Below, piece after piece: positions 50,536 through 60,391 of a DNA stretch of 64,000 bases (within the stretch, counting starts at the first letter, position 1; every line of letters starts with the position of its first letter). The DNA comes from Mycolicibacterium austroafricanum (GTDB lineage: Bacteria > Actinomycetota > Actinomycetes > Mycobacteriales > Mycobacteriaceae), in NCBI RefSeq assembly GCF_000612725.1, contig NZ_HG964457.1, forward strand, positions 62,001 to 126,000, in the 5' to 3' direction. The position numbers were made by a program, and so were the translations under genes. Below the pieces are notes generated by a model. It did no database searches and had not been told where the DNA came from. It saw only the letters and a program-made list of their open reading frames with translations.

Positions 50536-52884
50536 TCAGTCCGTCCGTCCCGTGAGAAGCCGCACCACCATCCGCAACACCAGGATGGCGCCGTCCTTGT
50601 CCAGCGGGTCGTTGCCGTTGCCGCACTTGGGTGACTGCACACACGACGGGCACCCCGACGGGCACTCGCAGGCTTCGATCGCGGAGGCGGTGGCCTCCCA
50701 CCAACGGTCCATGGTGCGGAACCCGCGTGCGGCGAACCCGGCACCGCCGGGGTAGCCGTCATAGACGAAGATCGTCGGCAGGCCGTCCACGGGCCCGACC
50801 GCGGTGGACACCCCGCCGATGTCGCCGCGGTCGCAGCTGGCCATCAGCGGCAGCAGGCCGATGGCGGCGTGCTCGGCGGCGTGCAGCGAACCGGGTAACC
50901 GCAGCGGGTCGATGCCGTTGTCCTGCAACGCTTCCGGCGTGATGGTGCACATCACCGCCATCGTCTCCAGGCTCCGTGTCGGCATGTCGAGCTCGACGAA
51001 GTCGATCACCTCGCCGTCCATCCGGCGGCGCAGATAGCCGGTCACGGTGTTGCTGACCGACACCGGGACCAGGCCCACCGTGACCGGGCCGTATCCGGCG
51101 CGCTCGCCGGCGCCGGTGACGTTGATGTCGGTCAGTTCCCTGGCGAAGGTGGTGTAGCCCGGATCCTCGGCGTGCACGAACGCGACCGCGTCCTCGAAAT
51201 CGAGGGAGTCGACCACGTAACTCTCACCCTGGTGCAGATACACCGCGCCCGGGTGCACCGACGCGGGCGCCTGGCCTGCGCCCGCGCTGCCCAGCATCCG
51301 GCCCGTTCCCGCCTCCAGGATCGCGATCTGTCCACCGGTGGATCCCCGGATGTCCACCGCGGGGTGCGGATCGAGCCCGGGCGCGGGGAAGAAGCCGCTC
51401 GGCCGCCGGCGCAGAAGACCGTCGTCGACCAGGGATTCGGCCACCGGCTCGGCGCCCCACATCCGCACCTCGGCGTCGGTCAGCGGCAACTCGGTTGCTG
51501 CGCAAAGCAACTGGGGTCCGAGAACGTACGGGTTGGCGGGGTCGATGACCACCCGCTCGATCGGCTTGTCGAGCAGCGCCGCAGGGTGGTGCACCAGGTA
51601 GGTGTCCAACGGGTCGTCCCGCGCGATCAACACGATCAGCGCACCCTGGCCGCGCCGTCCCGCGCGCCCGGCCTGTTGCCAGAACGACGCGACCGTACCC
51701 GGGAACCCGGCCAGCACAACGGCATCCAGACCCGCGATGTCCATCCCGAGTTCCAGGGCGTTGGTGGTGGCCACGCCGCGCAGTTCGCCTTCGGCCAGTG
51801 CGCGTTCCAGTGCGCGGCGGTCCTCGGCGAGATAGCCGGCCCGGTAGGAGGCCACCTGCTGGGCCAATTCCGGTGCGGTGTCGGCCAGCCGGGCCCGGGC
51901 GCCCAGCGCCGCCAGCTCGGCGCCTCGGCGGGATCGGACGAACGTCAACGTGCGTGCCCCCTCGGCGATCAGATCGGCCATCACCCGTGAGGCCTCGGCG
52001 CCGGCCGAACGTCGCACGGGGGCGCCGTTCTCGCCGACGAGGTCGGCGATCAGTGCCGGCTCCCACAGCGCCACCGTGCGTGCCCCCTGAGGGGATCCGT
52101 CCTCGGTCACCTCGGCCACCGTCTGCCCTATCAGCTCGGAGGCGGTCGCGGCGGGCTGCGCAGTGGTGGCGCTGGCGAAGATGACGGTGGGGCCCGAAAA
52201 GTCGGCGCCCGTAGCGGAATACCGTGCGCACAGCCGCAGCAGCCGCCGCAGCACCATCGCCACGTTGGACCCGAAAATGCCGCGGTAGTAATGGCATTCG
52301 TCGATGACGAGGTACTGCAGGTGGCGCAGAAAGACCGCCCAGCGGGCGTGGTTGCGCAGCATCGACAGGTGGATCATGTCGGGGTTGGAGAAGATCCACC
52401 GGGACCGCTCCCGGGCGAAACGGCGCACCTCGGTAGGGCTGTCGCCGTCGTAGGGCGTCGGCGCGACGTCGGCGAGGCCGGGCACGGCGGCGGTGAGCGC
52501 AGCCGCCGCGCGCAACTGATCGTGTCCGAGCGCCTTGGTGGGAGACAGATACAGCGCCCGCGATCGCGGGTTCTCCTTCAATGCCGTCAATATCGGTAGC
52601 TGATAGGCCAACGACTTGCCCGAGGCGGTACCGGTGCTCAGCACCACATGCCGACCGTCGCGGGCCAGCTCGGCCGCGGCCAGTTGGTGTGACCACAGCG
52701 CCTCGACACCGCGATCATGGAACGCCCGCACCACATCTGGGTCCGCCCAGTGCGGCCACGCCTGCGCCCTGGCCCGCCGCGGTGGGAGATCGGCGACATG
52801 GCGCAGCGGATACTCGCCTGCGGCGGTTCCGTCGACCGCGCAGGCGAGCAGCTCGCGGCCGAAATCCGGCCCCGGATCTGTCAC
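50536..52884 (-). CDS. DEAD/DEAH-box helicase with DUF1998 domain
   Basis: The 782-residue superfamily 2 helicase has Walker A STGTASGKS, DECH box (VIDECHYYRG), a helicase C domain with QQAGRAGRRGQ and a C-terminal DUF1998 domain with a CECPSGCPSCVQSPKCG cysteine cluster. This is the MrfA/Hrq1-like family, 3'-5' helicases involved in repair of cross-linked DNA. GTG start at 52884. Corresponds to Rv3649. Confidence 0.92.
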   Translation of the reverse strand: MTDPGPDFGRELLACAVDGTAAGEYPLRHVADLPPRRARAQAWPHWADPDVVRAFHDRGVEALWSHQLAAAELARDGRHVVLSTGTASGKSLAYQLPILTALKENPRSRALYLSPTKALGHDQLRAAAALTAAVPGLADVAPTPYDGDSPTEVRRFARERSRWIFSNPDMIHLSMLRNHARWAVFLRHLQYLVIDECHYYRGIFGSNVAMVLRRLLRLCARYSATGADFSGPTVIFASATTAQPAATASELIGQTVAEVTEDGSPQGARTVALWEPALIADLVGENGAPVRRSAGAEASRVMADLIAEGARTLTFVRSRRGAELAALGARARLADTAPELAQQVASYRAGYLAEDRRALERALAEGELRGVATTNALELGMDIAGLDAVVLAGFPGTVASFWQQAGRAGRRGQGALIVLIARDDPLDTYLVHHPAALLDKPIERVVIDPANPYVLGPQLLCAATELPLTDAEVRMWGAEPVAESLVDDGLLRRRPSGFFPAPGLDPHPAVDIRGSTGGQIAILEAGTGRMLGSAGAGQAPASVHPGAVYLHQGESYVVDSLDFEDAVAFVHAEDPGYTTFARELTDINVTGAGERAGYGPVTVGLVPVSVSNTVTGYLRRRMDGEVIDFVELDMPTRSLETMAVMCTITPEALQDNGIDPLRLPGSLHAAEHAAIGLLPLMASCDRGDIGGVSTAVGPVDGLPTIFVYDGYPGGAGFAARGFRTMDRWWEATASAIEACECPSGCPSCVQSPKCGNGNDPLDKDGAILVLRMVVRLLTGRTD

Positions 52885-53163
52885 GTCGGACCCTCCCGGT
52901 CATGTCCTATGTGAATTGTTCACTACGCAATCGCCGCGAGACTGTCGCAGCAGCGCTGAACGTGATTGACTAACGACGGTCGCAGCTTCTGTGTTCGTGT
53001 ATCAGCACTCGCAGGAACGACGTTGCGATCGCGGTTCCTGCGAGGGTTGTAGGTCGGGTCGAGTTCCGAGCACTCCACGAAGGTATGGCGGTCGGAACGG
53101 GCCCGGTCTGCCGAAAGACGGCGGACCGCACCCGGTGAAATATAGAGAAGGAAAGTACGAAAG
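52885..53163. other. Divergent region and cspA leader
   Basis: The 279-bp gap between the helicase gene and cspA has no coding frame. It contains the 11-bp perfect inverted repeat described separately and GAAGGAAAG just before the cspA ATG. The distance suggests a long 5' untranslated region for cspA, as expected for cold-shock genes. Confidence 0.6.
53008..53044. repeat. Perfect 11-bp inverted repeat in cspA leader
   Basis: CTCGCAGGAAC (53008-53018) and GTTCCTGCGAG (53034-53044) flank a 15-nt loop. In RNA this makes a stable hairpin in the 5' leader of cspA, about 120 nt before the start codon. Confidence 0.6.
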
Positions 53164-53367
53164 ATGCCACAGGGAACTGTGAAGTGGTTCAACGCGGAGA
53201 AGGGCTTCGGCTTCATCGCCCCCGAGGACGGCTCCGCTGACGTCTTTGTCCACTACACGGAGATTCAGGGTTCCGGCTTCCGCACCCTTGAAGAGAACCA
53301 GAAGGTCGAGTTCGAGGTCGGCCAGAGCCCCAAGGGTCCCCAGGCCACCGGCGTTCGCGCCATCTGA
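53164..53367 (+). CDS. cspA: Cold-shock protein CspA
   Basis: The 67-residue protein is a single cold-shock domain with RNP1 KGFGFIAP (residues 14-21) and RNP2 VFVHYTEI, the RNA-binding aromatic face of the family. It binds single-stranded RNA/DNA and works as an RNA chaperone. ATG at 53164 with GAAGG at good distance. An intrinsic terminator follows (53387-53431). Corresponds to Rv3648c. Confidence 0.97.
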   Translation: MPQGTVKWFNAEKGFGFIAPEDGSADVFVHYTEIQGSGFRTLEENQKVEFEVGQSPKGPQATGVRAI

Positions 53368-53386
53368 GACCACCAAAGACCTCAAG

Positions 53387-53431
53387 ACGCCCCCGCGCTG
53401 TCCACCACGGACGACGCGGGGGTGTTCTCTT
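53387..53431 (+). terminator. Intrinsic terminator of cspA
   Basis: ACGCCCCCGCG (53387-53397) pairs with CGCGGGGGTGT (53415-53425), followed by TTCTCTT. Starts about 20 bp after the cspA stop. Confidence 0.8.
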
Positions 53432-53499
53432 ATAGGGCGCACACGGCCGACCGGCCCGGTGGCCGGTCTGCCGGCTCGCGCTGGCCTAGTGTCTGGGGT

Positions 53500-54090
53500 G
53501 TGAGCCAGCTGTCCTTCTTCTCGGCGGAGTCGGTGCCCCCGACGATCGCCGACCTGACGGGGATCCTGGCTGCCGCCGGACAGGTGGTGCTCGTCGGCGG
53601 CGCCCGGGATCAGGCCGCGCGGTTGTCGGTCGTGGTCGACCAGGTGTGGCGCGCCGAGGGGCTGGCCGAGATGATCGAGGACGCGGGTCTGGCCGCGGAG
53701 ATCTCCCGCACCGACGAGGACAGCCCCCTCGTCCGTACCGCAGTGGACACCCGGCTGGTCGCCATCGCCACCGAGTGGACCAGGGGGGCGGTCAAGACGG
53801 TCCCCCCGCAGTGGCTGCCCGGGCCGCGCGAATTGCGCGCCTGGACGCTGGCGGCCGGCAGGCCGGAAGACGACCGCTACCTGCTCGGGCTCGATCCGCA
53901 CGCTCCCGACACGCATTCGGCGCTCGCGTCGGCAATGATGAGAGTCGGGATCGCACCGACTCTGATCGGCACAAGAGGCTCCCGTCCGGCGCTGCGAATC
54001 AGCGGACGACGACGACTGTTGCGGCTGGTAGAGAACGTGGGGGAACCTCCGGACGATGCCGCTGCGTTGACGCAGTGGCCGCAGATCTAG
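53500..54090 (+). CDS. Conserved hypothetical protein (Rv3647c-like)
   Basis: The 196-residue protein has a soluble alpha/beta character (VVLVGGARDQAARLSVVVDQV, LVAIATEWTRGAVKTVPP) with no motif I can assign. GTG at 53500 begins SQLSFFSAESVPPTIADL, preferred over an upstream ATG at 53422 within the post-cspA region. Conserved position between cspA and topA in mycobacteria suggests a real, conserved gene. Confidence 0.82.
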   Translation: MSQLSFFSAESVPPTIADLTGILAAAGQVVLVGGARDQAARLSVVVDQVWRAEGLAEMIEDAGLAAEISRTDEDSPLVRTAVDTRLVAIATEWTRGAVKTVPPQWLPGPRELRAWTLAAGRPEDDRYLLGLDPHAPDTHSALASAMMRVGIAPTLIGTRGSRPALRISGRRRLLRLVENVGEPPDDAAALTQWPQI

Positions 54091-54225
54091 CCTGGCAGCG
54101 GCGCCCCGACGGGGGAGGGACGGTTTGCGTCGGCAGGCCGGGGGTGCGAAATTGTCACTTGCCGAAGCGGCTCGCATGAGTAAATGCACTCCGCAGGCAA
54201 TTGAAGAAGTGGGAGCTGGACAAAG

Positions 54226-57093
54226 GTGGCTGACGAGGAACGCGGCAGCGGTAAGAACGGCGCCGAGCCGCGCAGGGGGAATGGCTCGTCGGTGCGGAGA
54301 CTCGTCATCGTCGAGTCGCCGACCAAGGCGCGCAAGATCGCAGGTTACCTGGGGTCCAACTACATCGTCGAGTCCTCACGCGGGCACATTCGGGACCTGC
54401 CGCGCAACGCCGCCGACGTCCCGGCGAAGTACAAATCCGAGCCGTGGGCCCGCCTGGGCGTCAACGTCGAGCACAACTTCGAGCCGCTCTACATCATCAG
54501 CCCGGACAAGAAGAGCACCGTCGCCGACCTGAAGGACAAGCTCAAGAACGTCGACGAGCTCTATCTGGCCACCGACGGTGACCGCGAGGGCGAGGCCATC
54601 GCCTGGCACCTGCTGGAGACGCTGAAACCGCGCATCCCGGTCAAGCGGATGGTGTTCCACGAGATCACCGAGCCCGCGATCCGCGCGGCCGCCGAAGACC
54701 CGCGCGACCTGGACAACGACCTGGTCGACGCGCAGGAGACCCGACGCATCCTCGACCGTCTCTACGGCTACGAGGTCAGCCCCGTGCTGTGGAAGAAGGT
54801 CGCGCCGAAGCTGTCGGCGGGCCGGGTCCAGTCCGTGGCCACCCGCATCATCGTGCAGCGCGAACGCGAGCGGATGGCGTTCCGCAGCGCCGGGTACTGG
54901 GACGTCACCGCCGAGCTGGACGCCAGCGTCTCCGACGCGCAGGCCAGCCCGCCCACCTTCGTCGCAAAGCTCAACACGGTCGACGGGCGCCGCGTGGCCA
55001 CCGGCCGCGACTTCGACTCCCTCGGCGCGGTCCGCAAGCCCGACGAGGTGCTCGTCCTCGACGAGGCCGCCGCCAACGCCTTGGCCACCGGTCTGCGGGG
55101 CGCGCAGCTGGCGGTCTCGTCGGTCGAGCAGAAGCCGTACACGCGCCGCCCGTACGCGCCGTTCATGACGTCGACGCTGCAACAGGAGGCGGGCCGCAAG
55201 CTGCGGTTCACGTCGGAGCGCACGATGAGCATCGCGCAGCGGCTCTACGAGAACGGCTACATCACCTACATGCGTACCGACTCGACCACGCTGTCGCAGT
55301 CGGCCATTGACGCCGCCCGCAATCAGGCCCGTCAGCTCTACGGCGAGGAATACGTCCACCCGACGCCGCGCCAGTACACCCGCAAGGTCAAGAACGCGCA
55401 GGAGGCGCACGAGGCGATCCGCCCCGCCGGTGACGTGTTCCAGACCCCCGGTCAGCTGCACAGCCAGCTCGACACCGACGAGTTCCGCCTCTACGAGCTG
55501 ATCTGGCAGCGCACCGTCGCCTCGCAGATGGCCGATGCCCGCGGCACCACGCTGAGCCTGCGGATCGCCGGAGCCGCCCCGGCGACGACATTGGGCGGAG
55601 GTACCGCGTCCGACGTCCAGGTGGTGTTCAACGCCAGCGGCCGCACCATCACGTTCCCTGGCTTCCTGAAGGCCTACGTCGAGAGCATCGACGACCTGGC
55701 CGGCGGCGAGGCCGACGACGCCGAGAGCAGGCTGCCCAACCTCACCCAGGGTCAGCGGGTGGACGCCAAGGGGCTGACCGCCGACGGCCACACCACCTCG
55801 CCGCCCGCGCGCTACACCGAGGCCTCTCTGATCAAGGCGCTGGAGGATCTCGGCATCGGCCGGCCGTCGACGTACAGCTCGATCATCAAGACCATCCAGG
55901 ACCGCGGTTACGTCCACAAGAAGGGCAGCGCGCTGGTTCCGTCGTGGGTGGCGTTCGCCGTCATCGGTCTGCTCGAGCAGCACTTCGGGCGTCTGGTCGA
56001 CTACGACTTCACCGCCGCGATGGAGGACGAGCTCGACGAGATCGCAGCAGGGCACGAGCGACGCACCAACTGGCTCAACAACTTCTACTTCGGTGGCGAG
56101 CACGGCGCGGACGGTTCGATCGCCCGCTCGGGCGGGCTCAAGAAGCTCGTCGGTGGCAACCTCGAAGAGATCGACGCGCGAGAAGTCAACTCCATCAAGC
56201 TCTTCGACGATGCCGAAGGCCGCGCGGTCAACGTGCGCGTCGGACGCAACGGTGCCTATCTCGAGCGCATGGTGGCCGATCCGGACAACCCCGGTGAGCT
56301 CAAACCGCAGCGGGCCAACCTCAAGGACGAGCTGACGCCTGACGAGCTGACCCTTGAGCTGGCCGAAAAGCTCTTCGCCACACCGCAAGAGGGCCGTTCG
56401 CTGGGTGTCGACCCGGCGACCGGGCACGAGATCGTCGCCAAGGACGGCCGTTACGGCCCGTATGTCACCGAGGTGCTTCCTGAACCGCCCGACGAGGGCG
56501 AAGCGGGCGCCACGGCGAAGAAGGGCAAGAAGCCGACCGGGCCGAAGCCGCGTACCGGTTCGCTGCTTCGCTCGATGGATCTGGAGACCGTCACGCTGGA
56601 GGACGCGCTTCGGCTGCTGTCGCTGCCGCGGGTGGTCGGCGTCGATCCGGCCAGCGGTGAGGAGATCACCGCGCAGAACGGCCGGTACGGCCCATATCTC
56701 AAGCGCGGCACCGACTCCCGGTCTCTTGCCACCGAGGAGCAGATGTTCGACATCACCCTCGAGGAGGCGTTGAAGATCTACGCCGAGCCGAAGCGTCGCG
56801 GTCGGCAGGGGGCGGCGACCCCGCCGCTGCGCGAGCTCGGCGTCGACCCGGTGTCGGAGAAGCCGATGGTGATCAAGGACGGCCGGTTCGGGCCCTACGT
56901 CACCGACGGTGAGACCAACGCCAGCCTGCGCAAGGGCGACGACGTGCTGTCGATCACCGACGCGCGGGCGTCCGAGCTGCTGGCCGACCGCCGCGCCCGG
57001 GGTCCGGTCAAGAAGAAGGCCGTCAAGAAGGCGCCTGCCAAGAAGACGCCCGCGAAGAAGACCGCTGCCAAGAAGGCCGCGAAGAAGGCCTGA
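54226..57093 (+). CDS. topA: DNA topoisomerase I
   Basis: The 955-residue type IA topoisomerase relaxes negative supercoils. It has the N-terminal TOPRIM domain (IVESPTKARKI, DREGEAIAWHL), the catalytic Tyr348 in YMRTDST, and C-terminal repeats of the actinobacterial Topo_C type (four GRYGPYV/GRFGPYV-containing repeats) ending in a Lys/Ala-rich tail from about 928. No zinc fingers, as typical for mycobacteria. GTG start at 54226. Essential in mycobacteria. Corresponds to Rv3646c. Confidence 0.97.
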   Translation: MADEERGSGKNGAEPRRGNGSSVRRLVIVESPTKARKIAGYLGSNYIVESSRGHIRDLPRNAADVPAKYKSEPWARLGVNVEHNFEPLYIISPDKKSTVADLKDKLKNVDELYLATDGDREGEAIAWHLLETLKPRIPVKRMVFHEITEPAIRAAAEDPRDLDNDLVDAQETRRILDRLYGYEVSPVLWKKVAPKLSAGRVQSVATRIIVQRERERMAFRSAGYWDVTAELDASVSDAQASPPTFVAKLNTVDGRRVATGRDFDSLGAVRKPDEVLVLDEAAANALATGLRGAQLAVSSVEQKPYTRRPYAPFMTSTLQQEAGRKLRFTSERTMSIAQRLYENGYITYMRTDSTTLSQSAIDAARNQARQLYGEEYVHPTPRQYTRKVKNAQEAHEAIRPAGDVFQTPGQLHSQLDTDEFRLYELIWQRTVASQMADARGTTLSLRIAGAAPATTLGGGTASDVQVVFNASGRTITFPGFLKAYVESIDDLAGGEADDAESRLPNLTQGQRVDAKGLTADGHTTSPPARYTEASLIKALEDLGIGRPSTYSSIIKTIQDRGYVHKKGSALVPSWVAFAVIGLLEQHFGRLVDYDFTAAMEDELDEIAAGHERRTNWLNNFYFGGEHGADGSIARSGGLKKLVGGNLEEIDAREVNSIKLFDDAEGRAVNVRVGRNGAYLERMVADPDNPGELKPQRANLKDELTPDELTLELAEKLFATPQEGRSLGVDPATGHEIVAKDGRYGPYVTEVLPEPPDEGEAGATAKKGKKPTGPKPRTGSLLRSMDLETVTLEDALRLLSLPRVVGVDPASGEEITAQNGRYGPYLKRGTDSRSLATEEQMFDITLEEALKIYAEPKRRGRQGAATPPLRELGVDPVSEKPMVIKDGRFGPYVTDGETNASLRKGDDVLSITDARASELLADRRARGPVKKKAVKKAPAKKTPAKKTAAKKAAKKA

Positions 57094-57095
57094 CC

Positions 57096-58694
57096 CTAGC
57101 GCCGGTCGCTGGCGACTTCCTGACTGACGTCGTCGGGGGAGACCAGGTTGACGGGACGGGCCAGCTGGGTCGGGGCCGTGCGTCCGCGCAGCTCGACGAT
57201 TTCGCCGACGTCCCAGCACAGTGCCTCGGCGTCGAGGGCGTCGGCGACTGCGATCGCCGACGCCAGCACATGGCCGGGTTCGAGCTTGGCCAGCTCGGTC
57301 AGTCGGGCGGCCTCGTTGACCGGGTCGCCGATCACCGTGTACTCGAAGCGGGCCTGGGCGCCGATGTGGCCGGCGATCGCCCTGCCCGCGGAGACGCCGA
57401 TCCCGAAGTCGGTTTCGCCGAGCACCCTGATCAGCTCGTCGTGCAGTTCCCTGGAGGCCGCCAGCGCCGCCCCGGAGGCGTCCGGATGCTCGATCGGGGC
57501 GCCGAAGATCGCCAGCGCCGCATCGCCCTGGAACTTGTTGACGAACCCACCGTGCCGGTTGACGGTGTCGACGACTACGCGGAAGAACTCGTTGAGCAGG
57601 TTCACCACCTCGGCCGCGGGCCTGGTGGCGGCCAGATGGGTCGAGCCCACCAGGTCGACGAACAGCACCGCGACGTCGCGTTCCTGGCCGCCGAGTTCGG
57701 TGCCCCGCTCCAGCGCCCGGCGCGCGACGTCCTCGCCGACGTAGCGGCCGAACAGGTCGCGCAGCCGCTGCCGTTCGGCCAGGTCACGCACCATGTCGTT
57801 GAAGCCGGCCTGCAGCAGGCCCAGCTCGCTGGCGTCGTAGATCTGCATGTGGGCGTTGTAGTTGCCCCGTTGCACCTCGCCGAGCGCCCACCGGAGCTGG
57901 CGAAGCGGGTCGGCGATGGACATGGCGACCAGCACGGTGCTGGACAGCCCGATCACCAGCGCGACGATCGACAGCAGCAGGATCGTGGTGATCAGCCGGT
58001 CCGCCGGTGCGGTCAGCACCTCGAGCTTGCTGGCGATCAGCGCCAACAGGATGGCCAGGACCGGCACGCCGGTGGACAGCACCCAGCTCAGCACCTGGCG
58101 CAGGATGACGCCGGGCGCCCGGAAGTTCTCCGGAACACCGCCGCGCAGGGCGGCCACCGCCACCGGCCGCAGGACCCGCTCGGACTGCAGATAGCCGATG
58201 ATCGCGGTCGCGGTGGCGCCCAGGGCCGTCGCGACCGCCACCACCGGTGCGGACTTGCTGGCCACCGGCCAGCTGGCGACGATGAACACCACCGACCCGA
58301 GCAACCAGTTCGTCGCGCTGATCAGGGACCGGTAGAAGGGCATCTTCAGCGCCCGCATGCGGGCGACCTCGGTTTCGGCCGGGTCGCGGTCGCCGAGCAG
58401 CATTTCGCGGCGCTGCCAGCGCATCACCGGGATCAGCATGCGCAGCGTCACATACGACGCCACCGTGAACGAGATGAACAGGTAGCCCAGGAAGATGGCC
58501 AGGTTGTAGGCGGGCAGGTCCTGCAGCTGGATGCGGTCCTCGGGCGGGAGCCCGAACCGGAGGAAACCCAGTACCAGCAGCGCGCCGATGATGTCGGCCT
58601 GCAGCATCCCCAGCGTGAACACCGGCCACGGGGTGCGCGCGACCCAGCGGACGAATGCACTGATTCGTCCGACCTCGATCGGTTCCGCGGCCAT
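57096..58694 (-). CDS. Membrane-bound class III adenylate cyclase
   Basis: The 532-residue protein has about six membrane helices (residues 20-260), a HAMP linker (about 260-315) and a C-terminal cyclase domain. FVDLVGST and QGDAALAIFG hold the two metal-binding aspartates, KFQGD gives the adenine-specifying lysine and VNEAARL the transition-state residues, so it should make cAMP. ATG at 58694. Corresponds to Rv3645. The cAMP produced would feed the CRP encoded at 31603-32277. Its stop is 3 bp from the convergent topA stop. Confidence 0.93.
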   Translation of the reverse strand: MAAEPIEVGRISAFVRWVARTPWPVFTLGMLQADIIGALLVLGFLRFGLPPEDRIQLQDLPAYNLAIFLGYLFISFTVASYVTLRMLIPVMRWQRREMLLGDRDPAETEVARMRALKMPFYRSLISATNWLLGSVVFIVASWPVASKSAPVVAVATALGATATAIIGYLQSERVLRPVAVAALRGGVPENFRAPGVILRQVLSWVLSTGVPVLAILLALIASKLEVLTAPADRLITTILLLSIVALVIGLSSTVLVAMSIADPLRQLRWALGEVQRGNYNAHMQIYDASELGLLQAGFNDMVRDLAERQRLRDLFGRYVGEDVARRALERGTELGGQERDVAVLFVDLVGSTHLAATRPAAEVVNLLNEFFRVVVDTVNRHGGFVNKFQGDAALAIFGAPIEHPDASGAALAASRELHDELIRVLGETDFGIGVSAGRAIAGHIGAQARFEYTVIGDPVNEAARLTELAKLEPGHVLASAIAVADALDAEALCWDVGEIVELRGRTAPTQLARPVNLVSPDDVSQEVASDRR

Positions 58695-58776
58695 TCGTTT
58701 ACCGTATCGGGCCGGGCGGACGCGGAAGGGGCGTCTGGGACGGACGTGTCGGTTCGCAGCACTACTGTTATCGGCG

Positions 58777-60000
58777 ATGACCGGTGTTTTCTCGCGACTG
58801 GTGGGTCAGGACGCTGTTGAGACGGAGTTGACCGCCGCTGCCCGGGCGGCGCGCGGTGATTCCCCTCACACCAGCGGGCTGGATGTGTCGGGTGTGACCG
58901 GGACGATGACGCACGCGTGGCTCATCACGGGTCCACCCGGGTCGGGACGGTCGATCGCGGCGCTGTGCTTCGCCGCGGCGCTGCAGTGCACGTCGGACGG
59001 GACACCGGGCTGTGGCGAGTGCCGGGCCTGTGCGACGACGATGGCGGGTACGCACGCCGATGTGCGCCGGATCATCCCCGAAGGGCTGTCCATCGGGGTC
59101 GACGCGATGCGCGCGATCGTGCAGATCGCGTCGCGGCGGCCCGGGACCGGGCGCTGGCAGATCGTGGTGATCGAGGATGCCGACCGGCTGACCGAGGGGG
59201 CGGCCAACGCGCTGCTGAAGGTGGTCGAGGAACCACCGCCGTCGACGGTGTTCCTGCTGTGTGCGCCGTCGGTGGACCCCGAAGACATCGCGATCACGTT
59301 GCGGTCGCGCTGCCGCCATGTCGCGCTGGTCACCCCGCCGGTGGACGCGATCGCCCGGGTGCTGATCGATTCCGACGGGCTGCCCGAGAAGGACGCGGAA
59401 TGGGCGGCGGCGGTCAGCGGCGGCCACGTCGGACGGGCCCGCAGGCTGGCCACCGATGAGCGGGCGCGGGAGCGGCGGCAACGTGCACTGGGGCTCGCCC
59501 GCGACGCGGCGACCCCGTCGCGGGCCTATGCGGCCGCCGAGGAGCTGGTGGCCACCGCCGAGGCCGAGGCGAAGGCGTTGACCGAGGACCGCAACGAGGT
59601 CGAGGCCGAGGAGCTGCGCACCGCGTTGGGCGCCGGCGGGACGGGCAAGGGCACCGCGGGCACGATGCGCGGTGCCGCGGGCGCGCTCAAGGAGCTTGAG
59701 AAGCGGCAGAAATCCCGGCACACCCGGGCGTCGCGCGACGCGCTGGACCGAGCACTGATCGACCTTGCGACCTATTTCCGGGATGCGCTGCTGGTGTCGT
59801 CGGGTGCCACCGATGTGGTGGCCAACCACCCCGACATGGCGGAGAAGGTGGCCGCGATGGCCGCGCACGCGTCGCCGGAGAAGCTGCTGCGCTGCATCGA
59901 AGCTGTATTGGAGTGCCGTGAGGCGCTGGCGGTCAACGTCAAGCCGAAGTTCGCGGTCGACGCCATGGTCGGCACTGTCGGGCAGGCGCTGCGCAGCTGA
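58777..60000 (+). CDS. holB: DNA polymerase III delta' subunit
   Basis: The 407-residue protein is the clamp-loader delta' subunit. The P-loop reads TGPPGSGRS (Arg in place of the catalytic Lys, as usual for delta'), the zinc site CGECRACATT is present, and DADRLTEGAANALLKVVEEPP is typical of clamp-loader subunits. ATG at 58777. Divergent from the cyclase gene with 82 bp between them. Corresponds to Rv3644c. Followed by tRNA-Thr. Confidence 0.92.
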   Translation: MTGVFSRLVGQDAVETELTAAARAARGDSPHTSGLDVSGVTGTMTHAWLITGPPGSGRSIAALCFAAALQCTSDGTPGCGECRACATTMAGTHADVRRIIPEGLSIGVDAMRAIVQIASRRPGTGRWQIVVIEDADRLTEGAANALLKVVEEPPPSTVFLLCAPSVDPEDIAITLRSRCRHVALVTPPVDAIARVLIDSDGLPEKDAEWAAAVSGGHVGRARRLATDERARERRQRALGLARDAATPSRAYAAAEELVATAEAEAKALTEDRNEVEAEELRTALGAGGTGKGTAGTMRGAAGALKELEKRQKSRHTRASRDALDRALIDLATYFRDALLVSSGATDVVANHPDMAEKVAAMAAHASPEKLLRCIEAVLECREALAVNVKPKFAVDAMVGTVGQALRS

Positions 60001-60084
60001 GGTTCGGCGCGCAGGAGCACAGCGACCGGGGGTTCAACTTGGGTCCGCGGCGGCCCCTACCGTAGACTCGTGCCGCCCGACAGC

Positions 60085-60160
60085 GCCGCCTTAGCTCAGT
60101 CGGTAGAGCGATTCACTCGTAATGAATAGGTCGGGGGTTCGATTCCCCCAGGCGGCTCCA
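60085..60160 (+). tRNA. tRNA-Thr (anticodon CGT)
   Basis: GCCGCCT/AGGCGGC acceptor stem, ATTCA/TGAAT anticodon stem with loop CTCGTAA (anticodon CGT, codon ACG), and TTCGATT T loop. The mature 73 nt end at 60157 and CCA is encoded at 60158-60160. Confidence 0.96.
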
Positions 60161-60246
60161 CAGTTTCTCAGGCCCGACATCTCAACCGCACCAGTCCGAA
60201 TCCCTCGTTCGGCGTCCGGATGCCTTTCCGGCAGCAATTCCGGCAG

Positions 60247-60260
60247 GCTGTGATCACAGC
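60247..60260. promoter_or_regulatory. 14-bp perfect palindrome upstream of toxin-antitoxin genes
   Basis: GCTGTGATCACAGC is a perfect palindrome 132 bp upstream of the vapB45-like start. It may be an operator, but its distance from the start is large and it lacks the 6-bp spacer of a CRP site. Confidence 0.35.
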
Positions 60261-60391
60261 ACATCCTCGGTGCAGCGTTGGGCCATACCGTACGGCGGCC
60301 CGAGCATGTTCCATGGTCGGGCTGTGAGACCCCTGATGCATACTTTGAGGCGGGGCGGTGACATTTGCCTGGGGGAGGTGGAGGTCCGACG

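Noticed and set aside
54376-57219. 947-codon open frame antisense to topA
   Set aside because: It is a mirror of the highly GC-biased topA codons; the translation is Arg/Val/Leu-rich without domains, and topA on the other strand is certain.
60249-60258. TGTGATCACA considered as a CRP site
   Set aside because: The half-sites touch without the 6-bp spacer, so a CRP dimer would not fit. Kept only as a generic palindrome.
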